DNA of 64,000 bases from Serinus canaria (GCF_022539315.1 NC_066316.1:33481245-33545244), one strand, 5' to 3'; counted from the first letter of the stretch, positions 39,721 to 55,305 are shown. Numbers and translations are program-made. The notes: a model not told the origin generated them from the letters alone.

Positions 39721-42618
39721 AATCAAGCAGGAAATCTTGGAAGTTAGTTCTTTTATCTGCTCAAAGATATTGTTAGCAACCTTAATAGAACTAGCAAGAC
39801 ACTTCATTATCTTTCTTCAGCCATCTCTTCTACCTCACCTTACAAGAACTGTGGTTGGAAAAACTCAACACAGGCTCTTCTCAGCAACAGATCAACATTA
39901 TTCATGAGTAACCTTTTCCTTTGTTAGTCAATACTCAGACTCAGCATAGTAAGCTGACTATACAGCTGAAAGTCTCAACTGGGAAAAAGGATGACTTCCC
40001 AAAAGAAAATACCCTCAGACTTGACAGCTTCTTTGTTTCATTTGTTTTCATTAGCAAAGGAAACACAGCCAATATTCAAGTGAGGCTTCCCAACCCTGGT
40101 CTTGGTTCTTTTAAATAACATTAGTCAGGAGAACACCCAACTTCTCTTTCCATTCTCCATCACCATCTTATTTGAAACCTTAATAATCTCAAGTCCTTTT
40201 TGCCTCTTCAGTGATTTTTTTGAAGAACATGGAGCAAAAAAGAATCACAGAAAAGGTCTAGATCTGCTGCTTTTACTAACAGACCTAAATATGTTGTCCT
40301 GTTATTTTTATCTCCTTCTGATTCCATGTACACTTCCCTCACATGCAGAACACCAGTCAAAACAATTCACTCTCCTCCTCCACAGCCACACTTTTCAGAA
40401 GTGTAGAGGGAAATGGTTAAGCACTGTTAGAACAAGGTTCATAACCAAACATCTGAAATGCCATAGGTGTTCTTTCTCCCTGTTATATCTTTACATCTTC
40501 TGACTACACATCAAGAATTTCCTCAGCTTTTAAGTTGAATGTTCCTATGTTTTCTCTCAGAAAATCTGTCTCATGCCATAACCCTGCAACTTAGGAACAC
40601 CTAAATATTGTGTGTATTAAAAAAAATTAAAGCGTGTCCTTTGACATGGGGCTACTGGAAACAGATCTCTGGTCAGAAATAGAAGAAACACAAGCACATG
40701 ATGAATGTCTTTCCAGCTAGCTCTGAATGTAGCTCTGCAGATAAAAGTGAAATGACAGCACAGTGTCCCCTACATGATACAATTCACAGGGAAAAAGGTC
40801 AGAGAAAACGAGCACTAGAGAAATCCTCCCTTTCAGAGGAAGTCTCATATGTTCCACAAAAAGAGCTGTGAAAGGAGCTCAAAGATCTACCCTCACTGAA
40901 GAATTTTCAGTGGAAACAAAAGACTCAAAGAAAGCTTTGTATGGATTCAAATGTAACAGAAACAAAAAAAGCAAGCTCATATTAGCCTGCATGGAACAAA
41001 AATATAATAAAGTATGGAGACTTATAGTGAGTTATAAACATGATTCTTTGCTTCCATTTAACACAACCCGTGACTTCACTTGCATGCATGAAGGTACATA
41101 ATTTGCAGAGAAAGCTATGGAAGAAACAAATACCACAATTCAAAGTAATTTTAGACACAATGAAATAATCAACTCAGATGAGGATTGGCTAAGAAAATCT
41201 TCAATGCTTTTCCCCCTTTAGGATTTTCTACTTTCTAATAACAGTACAAAGATATTATCAATCAAATTAGTTGTTCAGTTCTACTTATACAACCAAACTG
41301 CAGATGTATCCTAGATGTCCAGATTTATAAAAGTTTTCTTCCAGATTAACAGTCACTGGTGGGCTGATATTTAGCAGGTTTTTACGAGCTTGATGCTCTC
41401 TTATGATACTAAGTGGTACACACTTTGTGTCCTCATTTAAGACGTAAAAGAAGAATATTTTTTATGCTATTGCCTAATCTGTTTTTTCTGTTGTATTTAA
41501 GTCTTCATTTTTATCTTCATTTTAAGAGACTCTTTAAGTTCAGAAGTAAGCTTTCCTTGGAGGTTCTCACCTTTTTTTAAGGAGAAGAAAGAAACTAGAG
41601 AAGAAAAGGAAATGTCATCAAAAAAAGAAGATACTGTTTTATTTAAAGGAATCAGCTTTCAATGACTAGTGAAGGGTAAACCACATAAGATATGGCCCCT
41701 ATTTTCACTTAGAATGAAGTCCAGCCATATGACTGACACTTGTTCTGTTGTGCCAAATACATCACTTATTCTGTGTTATGCTGCAAACAACTTCAGCCAG
41801 ATTTGACTGTAGTAGCATTGTTTTTTTCAGGTCTGTGGTTTGGACTTACTCCTGAAACAGCATAAGTACAGACTTCCACACCACATCACAGTACTGCATT
41901 TATTTCCTAAGGCCCAATCTCAACAGTAATAAATCACGATTTTTGGATACAAAAGACTAGACTTTAACTCTTTGGTATTAATGATAAGGATTTCCATATT
42001 ATTTAACAACAGCAAATTTCTCGTTTTAACTGCTCAGCCTCTGTAATTTCACCATCTGCGCCTGTAATTTCATCATCATGTGATCTTGAGGTTATAACCT
42101 GAAAACCAGAACAGCTTTATTTTTTTCCTCTGCACAGGTAGTAAAATAGTGAATCTGGTTTGACAATGGCTAGATACCATATTTTAAACATAGATAATTT
42201 CAGGACTGCATGCAATGGTACATGCTATCTGCAGACTTGCAATCTATTTAGTCTCAAGACAAACAAAGCAAATGATTGACAAAAAGGCTGAAATTTAGAA
42301 AATTGTGTCAATGGAGGATATTTTCTAACTTGTTAGAATTGGCCATGTGGGAGAAGAAGTAAATCCTATTCCCCTTGCAAACTACCACAGTAAGCTCCTA
42401 AATCCTCTGCCTTTCATGCCCTACCCCCCTTCAGCCTTGCCTCTCCTCTGAGAAAAAACATTTTTGGAACAGACAGTGCTACAGGTTAACTCATCCTCTG
42501 CTGATAGAAATTTTTTCTGCAGGGAGACAGTTATGACTGTTAATCTTTCCATTTGTTACTGCTGCCTGTGGCTACAGACAAAACCCATCATTTCTCAATA
42601 CTTTCTTTGGGTTGGTAA

Positions 42619-42632
42619 TTTTTTTTTTTTTT
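42619..42632. repeat. T14 homopolymer
   Basis: Fourteen uninterrupted T bases. Confidence 0.95.
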
Positions 42633-44582
42633 AAGTAGTACTTCTTACTCAGCAAAATCTGGGTAAACCTACACATTAAGGTTCCCATTCTTCTTTTTCT
42701 GCTTTACTTGCTTGAACTTTTCATGGCAAACTCAATTCTTTCTAAACTCCAGATCACTGGAAAAAATTCTTTAGGCCTGACAGATCCTGCATCCTCATGC
42801 AACTGACCCAGGCTGGTGGGATTCGTCTGTTCTGCCTGCCTACTCACATTTATGAGCTCACCAATATGTTTTTTTCTGCAGACTGCCAGTGATACTTCCT
42901 GTTTATTTGGCTTATCAACAGCCTCTGGAAGAATGCTGCTTCATATACTGTTGTTATCTGATGCTGCAAAGATTTTGTACTCTGACAGCAACTTTTGTCT
43001 AACTCTACAATGATAACCTCAGCACAAATATCCATTTGCAATAATTATGCTTAAAATACCTTAACTGAGAATCTTTTGCAGGAAAAGAATACAGGTAATA
43101 CTTGTTCTCAGACAGATTTGGAGCACAATCATAAAAATTACCAAAAAAAATGAAGCATTAAAAATTCCCTTCACAGCCGCACTAGAAGGCATTAAATTAT
43201 CTTCTTGAAAAGAACTAATTTAAGTGTTTTCATAATTTCTTAAATTTAACATTAGTCAATGGCACAAGAAGAATAACAGTTGCATACAACTTTTACATTA
43301 CAAAATGCACATGTCCCTTTTGTGAACCAATCCTACAATGATGTTAACTAGTAAAAATCAGCTACCACATTTTTTTCTGTAACAGGCACAGTCAAAAAAA
43401 TTCAGGAATAATTACATGCCTAGACCGGCGATTTATAGTAAGGCTGCCACTGACTTTATTATTCATCTATGTCAGAACAAATTACTGAAGTTCTATAAAA
43501 CACCCTTCCAACCTTCAGTCTGTAAGAACAGCTGTCTGTAGAATAGTGAGACACAGCAAAAGAAAAACCACACAATGCCAGACAGGGCTCTACAGGGAGT
43601 GTGTTTACCTGGCTTTTCCCTGTTTTGAATGCCAGCATCAACCACAGGAATTCTACCTACAATGGTCTCCATGGTTCAGCAGTCTACACACTGCAATACC
43701 TGGTGTTCACAAGTAATGTGACATGTTAATGCAAGAGGCATGCCTCACTTGCTGCTTGGTGGGCTAAGGGGATAGAAGATGGCTAGAGATGACAATTTCA
43801 GTGAGATTTCTAGGATGGCCTCAACAGTTTCCCCAGAACGAGTGCATTAGCAAGTCTCACTGTCCATTAGAAGATACTTGATTTCTATTTCATTCAGTTC
43901 CTTCCTGCCTTCACCAGCAGAAATAGTTTGCCTCTTTAAAGGGCTATTGCTCTCACATGCAAGAGGATCAAGCTGCTGGAGGCCACCAGCACCCTGGCTT
44001 TTGACCTTTTGTGCAAAAGTTTAGTTCCCAGGAGCAAAAAACACCTGCCACCTTCCTTTCAGAGCCTGAAGACACAGTAGTCCTGAAAGAGTAACTCCTT
44101 AAGCAGCAACCAAAAGTGAGGAAGGAATGGAGTAAAAGTAGTCAGCAATACATTAGCAAAAAAGAAATTAGGGAAGATGAGAGCAAGAGTGAAAGATAAA
44201 CAAAAGGCAAGCACTGACAAAGAAGGGCTGAGAGGAATATGGCATGGATGAGTAAACAAAAAGGAAAGCTGACACAAACACAAGTAACTAATACTAGTGG
44301 GGGAAAGAGTGAGAGACTGCTGGAGTGCATGAAAGAAAATCCTGCCTTGGTGGGCAAAGTGAATAGCATTCCTAAATCTGACAGAGTTGTGAAGAGAGAA
44401 GCTATAATCTGAATATATTTATCAGAGACAAATGGCAGTGTCTGGGTTGTGCTTTGACTGGAAAGAAGCTACAAGCATGAACTGTAATGGATTAAGATTC
44501 AAACACAACAGTCTAGTGTCTGATTAGTGTATTATGCACAGAAACCACAGCAGTTATTAAAATCACTATGAAAATTGGACAA

Positions 44583-44815
44583 GGAATCATAGAATGGGTT
44601 GGGCCTAAAGGCCATCTAGTCCAATCTCCTGGCAATGATCAGGGGCATCTTCAACTTGAACAGGTTGGTCAGAGCCTCATGCAATTTGACCTTGAATATT
44701 TCCAGGGATGAGGCATCTACCACATCTCTGGGCAACTCGTTCCAGTGCTTATCCACCTTTTTTAGAAGTGACCACCGTATGTCTAGTCTGAAGAAGCTAC
44801 ATAGACATTTTACTT
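44583..44815 (-). mobile_element. CR1 LINE 3'-end fragment
   Basis: The best-preserved CR1 copy in the window. The plus strand begins GGAATCATAGAATGGGTTGG, continues AAAGGCCATCTAGTCCAATC, then CTTGAACAGGTTGGTCAGAG, TTTCCAGGGATGAGGCATCT, CATCTCTGGGCAACTCGTTC and ends near AGTCTGAAGAAGC. This is the inverse orientation of CR1, so the element runs on the minus strand, sense to TTC27. It is a typical short 5'-truncated insertion of about 230 bases. The recognisable 3' end at 44583 carries the ATTCTATGATTC-type terminus. Confidence 0.95.
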
Positions 44816-47559
44816 GACAAATGAAAGAGGCAATCTTTTTAGTTATGTACCTCTATGGTTTGCAACTTCCCAGCTTTATAACAGCTACAAGACACAGAAA
44901 TGAACACTTGCCTATTATAGATCAGGAAAAGACACACAATATACAGACAGATAAAGACACACTGCAGTTCTTGCACAATAAGCTGTAAGATGAGAACTGT
45001 CCTTACCCCAGCCTCTAAATGTCCTGCTTGCTTTCTGACTCACTACTAAGCTAACTGCTTCAGACCATGCAAGCTGTTCAAAATAAAAACATAAACATAT
45101 TTCTAAGCATATTTCATTCCTTTATTCCAAAACAGTAATGCTTTGACAGATAGGTATTAAACTAAAATTAAAGAAAACATGATTTCTAGCAAATAAAAAA
45201 CCAAATTAGGTACAATACCCAAGACATATGCTTTCCCTCTCCTGGTGTTGCAATTATGAAATCAAACAACTAATCTTACAGCACAGAAAAATCTTTCACA
45301 GTCTATTTATAGAAATCTGTAAAAATATTTTCTCTCTCATCTTTCGCCTAGACTGGACAGAATTCATTGGAGAATGTGTTGCCCAAAGAATTCTGACAAA
45401 TGTACTTAAGAAAAATCTAGCTGACACAAGACATGAAGTCGTTAAGAAGAAGAAAAAAGCCCAAGCTCCAATTTAATTAATGCAAGACATGCATGAGAAT
45501 AATACAGACAAGACAGTAAAATCTCAAATATGCCAAAATATATTAACTAATACCTAGTGTAATGATTTTTATTTCTGTTCAGAAAATGCCCCAAATCTCA
45601 GCTTCCCAGAGAGAAAAGCATTAGTGCAAATATTTTAAAACATTTTTGCAAATTCAAACATGCAGATCATGACGTTTTAAAGTATTTTATTGGCTTTTAT
45701 TTGAATAGTCTTCATAACTAACAGCTCTACTTGCTATGATTAATGCAGCCAATCCAAACATGTCAAAAGTATTTATGTTATACCATATTATCATATACAC
45801 TATATTCTAGGCATATAAGTTATACCAGAAAAAAACTAAAATTTCTCACAGTAATCATCATTTATGTAATTTATGATAGACATTGCTTGAACGGTCCACC
45901 AAATGAGCTGGCATTGGTTCTATTTCCTGATGCAATGGGCTAACCTTCATCAATAGAATGTAAACATTTCTTATCCATCTATTTGCATAACTGGAAAGTA
46001 CTTTTCATAAGGCTCACAAACACTGCATATGAATTACCTTAGGAAGCTTTCCTGCATATTTGATGTTACAAATAAGTACTAAAAAAAATACTTTGCTTTA
46101 TTGGTCTGTAAATTATTCCAGTAAAAATCTATTTCTCTAAGAAAAAAAATCCAGCTGAGCAATGGGGTTCTACTGGCAAGAATAAAAGCTTCCCTCCTTT
46201 AGTCATAGAATATGTGATCAGTACTTGAACTCAAGCATTATATAAATACACGTAAAATAAATGTGCATACACCCTCTATATAGATGTATTTAAATGTTTC
46301 AAAAATTAATTTATCCTTAAAACCTTACTTTCTGGCCAACAGCACTTCAAAATTCCATTTTTCTATTTAAATGTGCTGCTTCTGATAAAAGAAAGAAAAT
46401 ACTGTGGAAATATCAGAATCAGAGCTCCTTAATCTTTGTCCTTCTGTAACCTAGAGGGCACCGTGTTTTTCCACAACATACCAAGCCAACAAACTCCTCA
46501 TACAAGGGCAGGACAATGCCCAAAACCATAACCAAGATGACTACTGAACATAACAGGATTTACTCAAACAACAACAGCTAAGCAAGTAAAACAATATTTC
46601 CATTAATAAAATGTGTGTTTCTTTGGAAAGTTTTTCAAAAACAGTTACTCCAAATCTTTCTCCATTACATCTCCTTTCAAAAGCCCATTGGTTTATAGAC
46701 TTAGAACTTGATTAAACATTTTTATTCCTCAAAAATATTGAACGGTCTGTCAATAAATGTACAAAAGAAAATACCAATTAGAAATCCTTCCAAGTACCTT
46801 GGCTATCTAAAACTTCAACATGAAAAAAGACCAAAGAAAAAAAAAGAATTGAGGAAGAATCATTAGAGCCATTTCAGTTTTTCATCCCCAATTTTGGGAC
46901 AATGGAAAAAAAAAGTCATGCAGAAATGGGGTAAGGTAGTTTTATTACTTATCAATTTTGTATTATATTTTTCCCAAAGTAGCTAGAATAGAACAGCTGT
47001 AACTGACTGCATCCAAAAGAACCAAGAAAACAGGACAGTGACATTTTACTGATGACAAAAGAATCAATGAGTATCAGACTTGCACATTTCAGACATCTTG
47101 GGAAGGATTGCAATATTTCATGACTGCAATCAAAGACTTTGACATTGTAACCAAACCTATCTTAAAATGTATTAAGTCACAAAAATATGTTATTTGTTCT
47201 AAATTTATTCTTTAACATAGACTATAAAGATTGTTTGGTGAACTGATATGAAAAATGTTCTACTTCCAGTTGAAACATAGACATGATATAATCAGAGAAA
47301 ATTAAACTCAAGTTGTTTATACACTAGCAAACAAGAATTCAACCACCTTTATTTTTTTCAGATCCTATGAAACAAGCAAGATTAGAGTAATATTTGAAGT
47401 ATTGGGTTAGGAAGAAAAACAAATTAAGGATGGGGATGATATTTAGGTAGGTAGAGAAGATGAGGGCAAGACATTATAATAGCTATATATATTTTTAAGA
47501 ATAATTCTTCCTCATACAGTAGTAAAACAGTAAAAAATTTACTTTGAAAAAAGGGAGGA

Positions 47560-47585
47560 TTGGATTTATGCCTTGGATTTACGCC
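47560..47585. repeat. 13-bp tandem duplication
   Basis: TTGGATTTATGCC (47560-47572) followed by TTGGATTTACGCC (47573-47585); one mismatch. Confidence 0.92.
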
Positions 47586-48743
47586 CTCTCCAGCAAAACA
47601 GTCACTAAATATAATGAATTATATAGAGAATGTAAGTCACTAAAGAAAGTGACTTCTAGTACTGATGAGATGTGAACTGATCATCATAACATCACCCAAA
47701 AAGGGGTTACTAAGCATCAGACAGAACAGTGAGAATGTCTTATTTCCTTCAGGTGATACCTCAGACAGCATTCTGTTGAATAGGGGGTTTAATTTCACCT
47801 TTTTGTTGCAATGAAAATTTTCTTGCTGAGGTAAATAATAATAGTTATAACTGGTGAAGGACATGAGAGGGGGAAGAGAAGCCTGGGACATGTCAACTGG
47901 CTGTCAGAGAGGCAGCTAGAAAAAATAAGTGAGCTGCTGGATAGATAAAGGAGGAGGGGAAGAAGAAAGGGCTGCTGTGGGAAAAAATGTTATTAATTGT
48001 CATCAAATTTGTCTGCTTAACTTCTCAAACCCTTAGACGGGCAAAAAAAATCAATTAATATTTAAACATGATTTTCATGTTCTTTTACCAGTGCAGTTAC
48101 AGTGAGTCCACTAAAATCTATTGCTTGAGTAATTCTGTACTGATTATACAAAAGAGCACACCATGCTAGAAAGGAAAGGCTATCCCAAATTTCTTGCTCA
48201 GAAAGGCACACAATAAATCAGGAATCATCTCTTGCAAGATATAATTCAAGCAGAGCTGTGGATCCCACGGACTGAAGGAAGAATGCAGACCACAGAGGAG
48301 AACAAAGTTGAAAGGGATAAAAGTGTCAATTATGCTGAAATCTGATACTTTGTAAAATAAACCAACTTCAGACAGACTGTTACTTAATCCCAGTTTTGGA
48401 ATGGAATGCAAGCTTCACCCCCGCCCTGCAACACATGTACTACAGCACCCAGTTACTTTACCCTGAAACATTTAAATGCAGCAAACATAACTGACAACAG
48501 CAGGCCAGTCTCCTACCCACAAAACACTGCACACCCAAGTACCAGATACTTTGTGAACAAGCTTCCAAGAGATCCAGTGGAGTCTTTGCACACGCAGCAG
48601 AAAGAGGCAGTTTCTCTTTTGCTACGCTCAATCTGATTTCCCAGTGCTGTGAGATGGGCCAGAAGGCATACATGCACTAAATTAGCAAGTGTTTAGATCC
48701 TGACATTCCTGTAAAATGATTCAGACTTTTGTATAAAGTATTT

Positions 48744-48795
48744 AAAAAAAAAAAAAGAAAAAAAAAGAAAGGAAAAAAAAAGAAAAGAAAAGAAT
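48744..48795. repeat. A-rich (AAAAG-type) simple repeat
   Basis: Long A runs interrupted only by single or double G bases; about 50 bases. May be a degraded poly(A) tract. Confidence 0.92.
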
Positions 48796-49811
48796 AGACT
48801 AGCTTTGAATTCATTTACTTAAAAAAGTCTCACCAGTAACTAGCAAGGCTTTGCTGAGAGAAAGCCTTTGCAGTGCTATAATCTTGTAACCAACAGAGGC
48901 TATTCAAAATGGGCAACACAGCTTAGAAAAGAAGTGAAAGAAACTTTTTATAAAGCCACAAAAGTTACAGCAGTAGAGACACATGGCACTCTTAATGAGC
49001 TTTTCAATACTCTTGCCGCATATAAAACATAAAAAAACTGCAGCCATTTTCTCAGCAGAGAAAAATGCACTGCTTTTATTTAAGCTATATAAACAACTTC
49101 TCTTTAGAAACCAAATTGGCATGATAGTTTTATAGAGTTTTGATAGGAAGGCTTAGCATTAAAAATATCGTATGCCGTGATCTGATTGCTCCCTAGTTCC
49201 ACATTAATACCGCAAATGCCATAGAAAAGATGAGAAAAACAAAGCATTTCCATTTCCACCTTCCCCTCCCTCCTCCCAAAGCGCCCTTCTATAGTGAAAA
49301 GCAGAAAAAGTATTCATATATGCATATTCATACACACACACTCAATAAAATGCGCACTGTAATCCTTCACTGTGATTTTCAAAGGTACAATACAACATCA
49401 GCTTTTATTACACTCAATAAATGCCCACCTCTGGAAAAAAAATATCCAACCATTCTAAAATTCCTTAGTAAAAACGGTCTCTTATGGAAGCAGTAGCTCT
49501 ACATTGAGGAAAAACATTGCCATCTGGTCTATCATTGGAATACTTAGTATTCCTTGGATTTGCAGGCTCCTTCCACATTCTCCAAGTCCTCCATCAGACC
49601 TCAGTATCCCTCTCAGTATCAGAGGAACAACTTCAGCATGATACATTGTTTTTCTTAGAAGGTGGTAAATAACTTCAGTACTGTAGTCCAAGCAAGATGC
49701 AAGTTATTACCCTGGGTTTTTTCCCTCTTTAAAAAGCTATCCTCACCTGTTCAAAATATCCACAGAGAGAAGAATTGCCAGAGCTTCCTTTTCCCTCTTT
49801 CACCACTTGAT

Positions 49812-49827
49812 AAAAAAAAAAAAAAAA
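49812..49827. repeat. A16 homopolymer
   Basis: Sixteen uninterrupted A bases. Confidence 0.95.
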
Positions 49828-51807
49828 CCCACTGTTCAGCTCTCCATAAATCCTGAGAAGCCTCAGAATTTTAAGAAACCAAAGCAACTAAATTTTCATG
49901 GTTCAGTTTCTCTTCCTTCTCATCTTTCACGGGTTCCAAAGGATACAAATACAGGTCTAAGATTTGGGATGCACAAAGCAAGACTTCTCCTTCACAGTTG
50001 CTGGTTACTTTCTCTTCTCAGTCCCCTACAGGTTAATACTGTTGCTGCCACTCAATGTCCCTTGATCATAATACACTAATAAGGGAAAAAATATTCTCCC
50101 ACACTGGGCTAAGTGCTCATCACATTTACCACAAAAACCATTTCTCCTGGACTGTTCAAGGGCTTCGACAGATGGAATGGGTAATTTTAAGGACCAGCTG
50201 CAGCTCCTTAATCTTGGATATTTGTTGGACTGTCACATTAGATTACGAAACATTGTTTTCCCAGTGTGTAAACTATATGCTATAGTATAAGCTTTCTATG
50301 AAGCTCCAAGAACTTGCATTGCAGAGTCTAATCTTATTAGCTTGTTTTTTAAAAGAAAATATTTTTCTCTTTTGCAAGAGAAAAATGCAACAACACCCAG
50401 TATTTAATATTTTCTCTATTTCTCTGCAAGAACTGCATAATATTAAAATTATAACAAAGGAATATTTATTGGTTCTTAAATAGATGTTTCATGAGTTCCT
50501 GGAACTTTTTTACATATCAGAAATATCTTACAGTCCCCGGTTGTAAAACTTATGTTCACATCAAAAACATCTTTATGAAGCCTTAAATATAATCTTGATT
50601 TTTTTTTAATATCATGCACACTTACATAGCACTGTTGTTCATTTCATGTCCTCTCTGGTATACTGTCTGACCTGCATTACCTATTTGAAATAATGCAAAC
50701 AACCAATATTTAACTGAAATTATTTTAAGGCTTAATTTTCCTCATTTCCTAAAAGAATTTTTTTTTCTAAAAAAGTATTTTGGCCACTGATTTACAGCTC
50801 AGTGATGTACTTATGTAATTCTAGGGAAAAACTGCTGACCAACAGAAAACGCAGCAGAACATCACCATTGTATTTTCACAGTAAAAATAATCCACTTAAA
50901 ATAAAGAACATAATGAAGCACATTTAAGCATTGGAAAACTAATTTGGGGACCTGGGAGTAAACTAAGGTACAAAATCTCAATGTAAAAGCAGCGCTGATT
51001 TAGTTCTTTGGTTTCTTGCATTGTCTATTTCCTACATCCTACACAGAAAGCTCCAGCGAAAAATTTTAATAAAAGGAAGAAGCCAGTAATTCTACTAGAG
51101 AAGCACTGAGTCTCACTACTGCTTTACTGTCCCACCATCCCTCTCTTAAAATGGCTTTTGAATACAATATTCAGTTAGGTAATCAGAAACTTCACCAACT
51201 ACATAACTGTGTCTCTGAAGTGGTTTGTGTGATATTTGATTGCTAAAATATATCTTAGCTTTCTTAGAAGACCAAGTGCTTATCATAATAGAATTAATTT
51301 TAAAAATGCATAGCTGATACCCTAAACTATTAAGTGTGAAAAAATAATATTTATTCCCCCTCAAAATAAATGTTTTATTTTGTGTTTAGTCTTACGCTAA
51401 AATGTAGAATGCAAGCTGCATTACTTCTCATGTAAAGATTCTGTATCAACAACTGTACTATAAGGAGAAAAAAAATCTAGGGCATCTAATTTTAACTTCT
51501 GGATTATGAAAGTTGAAGTATTATACTGATGGGTTGAGATTTGCCTAGAACATGTCAAAATTTAAGTCCAAATTCTTGTTACAAGAGCTGCTATCCCAAG
51601 CAATGAGACTACATACACCCTCACAAGTTGCTTCAAAAATGAGCAACACTGAAAGCAATTCTTTTTTACAAAAGACAGTGCTTTTAGGACAACAACTATT
51701 TCCAAGTGACTCCAGTAAATCAAAAGCAGCAATCCTTTGTAGTTGACTGCAGTTACCAAGCAGTGAATTGACAGCATTATTTTTAGCATTACAAGTTATG
51801 TTGTTTA

Positions 51808-51848
51808 ATAGATATAGATACAGATACAGATATTGATATATAGATATC
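51808..51848. repeat. GATATA/GATACA simple repeat
   Basis: Successive six-base units GATATA, GATACA, GATACA, then degenerate GATATTGATATATAGATATC. Imperfect hexanucleotide repeat. Confidence 0.85.
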
Positions 51849-54095
51849 TCTTCCAGATCCAGTAATTTCCAACTTGTACACATATAAAAGGGAGTCTAGA
51901 ATGTCAGGTTTCCAAACTGCAACTTGTACAAGGCAGGATAACATCATCTACTTAAGATCTATTTGATCATCCTTTCCCTCTTGTACTACCTAGATCTTAA
52001 TTCTGTCTGCTTGAGAGAAATTTCATGTCACATGCACTTATTTTGCAGTGCCCAGAGCAAGAGGATCTCTTGGTGATACACTGGTCAATTAAAAATGCCT
52101 TGTAATTTTTCAAGTTTCCTAAGATAACTTCAAATGCCTGGCTTTTCTGAGGAAACATGAGTTTCAGTAGATATCAGATGAATGCATGACAACCATCTAA
52201 CCAGCCTGCAGATTTAGGAATCCACATGTAGGCTGAGAAGATGCCTGCTCACACACACACACAGAGCAGTTTGATGCTAAAGAAATTACTAGAGCAGCAT
52301 TGATACAGTGCTCATTTGCCTGTTTTGGCAGTGCCAAAGCTGGGTAAATACCTTAAATACAAGTGATAACAGGTATAGTGCCATTTAATTTCCTCAGCTA
52401 GCAGACACTGTAGGAACCAAGGCTTGAGTTAACACACCAAGGCTGTGTTAACATGGACACAGAACATCCCTACTGCCAGGGAACAAAGGGATGGATTTGC
52501 CTCAATGACTCAGATCTGAGACACAGAAGAGCTCAGAGATTTCATCATGAAATTCTGCAGTGACTATTCACAATTTTGGGCTCAGATGCAAGAGCCACAA
52601 AAGGTACATTTACTGAAAAGAACTCATATAAGCTAATACCTGATTCCTGCTTTTGGCTCCCAGGAAAAGATCTGGGATGGTGTTATTACAAATCATACTT
52701 GTTCTTTTTGTGTCTTAGAAACATAGGTCAAGATTAAAAGAGAAAATAATTCTAAGATTCAATTGTGTCCCTACATCCAATTAATGGAAACATCAGGGAA
52801 AACCTGAAAAGAAACATTAGGTAAAAGTTTAAAAGAACATTATTCTGATACCGAGAATTATTACTCTTCGGTAAATTACTATTTCCTCCAATATTTAGAC
52901 TACCAGCTACTCCTGTATGTCACTGCTGTTGACTGAATTTTTCATTACTGGTAAGATCAACATTTCTATTCATCTACTGCCATAGATCCTTCTTTTTTGC
53001 TACTCTGAGCACAAAGTGATAGGGAAGCCTACACAGATCTCTCTGCTGTTTCTCTGGAGATCTAACCTGATCATGGCTGCTGACCTTACAAGTGTGAAGC
53101 ATGCCAGAGCTGACTTAGCAACTCTATAAAAATATAAGTAAGTAAATAAACGGAAACATAAGCTCCCCGAAATAATTGCAATAAAATAATTAAAGAGTAA
53201 GTTAATCAGCTGTCCTGTGATTTTTGAGGGATCGGCCACTAGATGGCAGAAAAATGCAGTCTCATTTTCCCATCACGATGAAGAATTCACTCAACAGATC
53301 TCTTACACCTGCTCTAACAGGTTATCTGTCAAAGCAATGTCAGATAAAGGATGACAGGAACACTGATTATCTCTTCCCTAGTGCACAACCTACCTTGACT
53401 TTTTCTACTCTGCTGGAAAACTTTAAAAATATTTAAAGTATATACTTGCTTTATTCTGGAAGTAGTCCACTATAGGAGTAGGGTCAATTTTGTTAAAGAT
53501 CACTCCATTTAATATAAAAATGATAGAATATGGAGAAGCTATCTCAAGATTCAGGTATATAATGGCTGGTTTTCCACCCAATAACGATGTGAACAATAAT
53601 GGTAGCGAGGAGGCTTAAGCAAGGCGTATACAAGAACAGTTCATGGAGTTTGGAAATAAAATATGTGAAGCAAAACTCCAAGTTTTCACAGAAAACCCTA
53701 CTTCTATAGTTTTAAATACTGTTTTAACATTTTTTTAACAACAAAAATGGCAGGGTTTGTCTTAACGAAATTACATGCATGTCTTAAAGCTTCATACATT
53801 TGTAGCAACATTACTTCTAGGGGGAAAACTGTATTGTAATAGTTTCACCATTCTTGAAAAAAGCTTACAGTACTCAGTCCACCAGTTTGGTGTCACTCCT
53901 ACAGGCTTCTTTTGTGTGTACATTTCCTTACTTTATATGTTTATTATTTCTGTAATCTTTTGTTCCCCTTTAATGGTCATTATTCTTTAATATTCTTATA
54001 TTTAATATACTTCAATTACTACAAGAGGAGAGCAGACAGTATCATTTTTTCTACAGTTCAACTTTTTCCTGCTATATATGTTCCTACCTTTTGGG

Positions 54096-54123
54096 AAAAA
54101 AACAAAAACAAAAACAAAACAAA
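54096..54123. repeat. (AAAAAC)n simple repeat
   Basis: A7 followed by three AAAAAC-type units and one AAAAC unit. Confidence 0.9.
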
Positions 54124-55305
54124 GCATACCAAACCCAGAAGAAATTTGTAGTTCAAAACAAAATACTTCAGAAATTATATAATTAAGAATTACAGCACTA
54201 CAATCACTGTACAAACAAAGAGAAAACCTACAAAACCCAAACTGTTTTACAGTAATTCACTGAATTCCCTCATGCATCCCCTCTTACACATATTGTACTA
54301 GCAGAGGGACCTAAACAAACAGTACTTCTAAACCAACCTATTTTACATTTATATAGTAAGATTAGGATTATCTTTTTTCACAGATAGATCCTCCTTTTAC
54401 AAAAAACCCTCAGCCAAACATTACCACAGTTAACCTCAGATTACTGTCCTTCATCTTTTCACATAACTACAACAGTCAGTTGTAAGATTCTAGCTCAAGT
54501 GAAATCCAAGGGGTTTTTGCTGACATCCCATAATTTACTTTTTCAGATGACACTACTACAGCAATACAGTCTCTTAATACAAGGCTTAGGTAGGAGAGCA
54601 AGTCCCCTTTCCTGCACCCAAACTTAAGTCTACAATTGTGGAAAGTAAGCAAAAAAGACAACACAATGACAAGTCTTTTCTCCTGTATCTTCCCATCTAA
54701 ACTGATGTTGAAAACCCCACTAAAGCAGAAAAGATCAGGGCAGAAACAAATTGTGTCGTAAGTAAAAAAAATAATAAAAAATAATTACATAAAAAATACT
54801 GAGAATTTCAAAGCTTCACTGGAAGTTACAGATTTGTTCTGCAGCAAATCAGCCACTGAATTGGGAAGAAACATGTCTAAGCAGAACATCTGATACAGAC
54901 TGAATAAATCTGACAGAAAAAAGCCAAAACTGCTTTAGAACTCTTCTTAAACACTGTTTAAAGAAAAGCACCTTCAACACTAATGTCACAAAAAGAGTTT
55001 GCTGTACAATTATTTAGTCACATATTATGCTATAATTCATATAGGGAATAAAACTTAAAACACATGGAAATGTTTTGTATGTTCTCTGAGGTGAAAATAA
55101 ATTTTTAGATGTTAAGTTTTCCCTGCATGATGATGGCTGAGAATAATGTTAAAATTCAGCATAGTTTAATTTCTTGAAATAAGAAAAAATGAATGAAACA
55201 TCTGACTACTAACACAAATTTGGTTTACAAACAGTTTCCTGATTAGGGTGATTGACAGATTATTGCTTGGTACTTAAATATTAAGTGAAAAAAATCTTAA
55301 TATTA

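Noticed and set aside
44059..44369. Two hydrophobic minus-strand open frames resembling membrane proteins
   Set aside because: The plus strand is purine-rich here, so the minus strand encodes Leu, Ser, Phe and Pro by composition alone.
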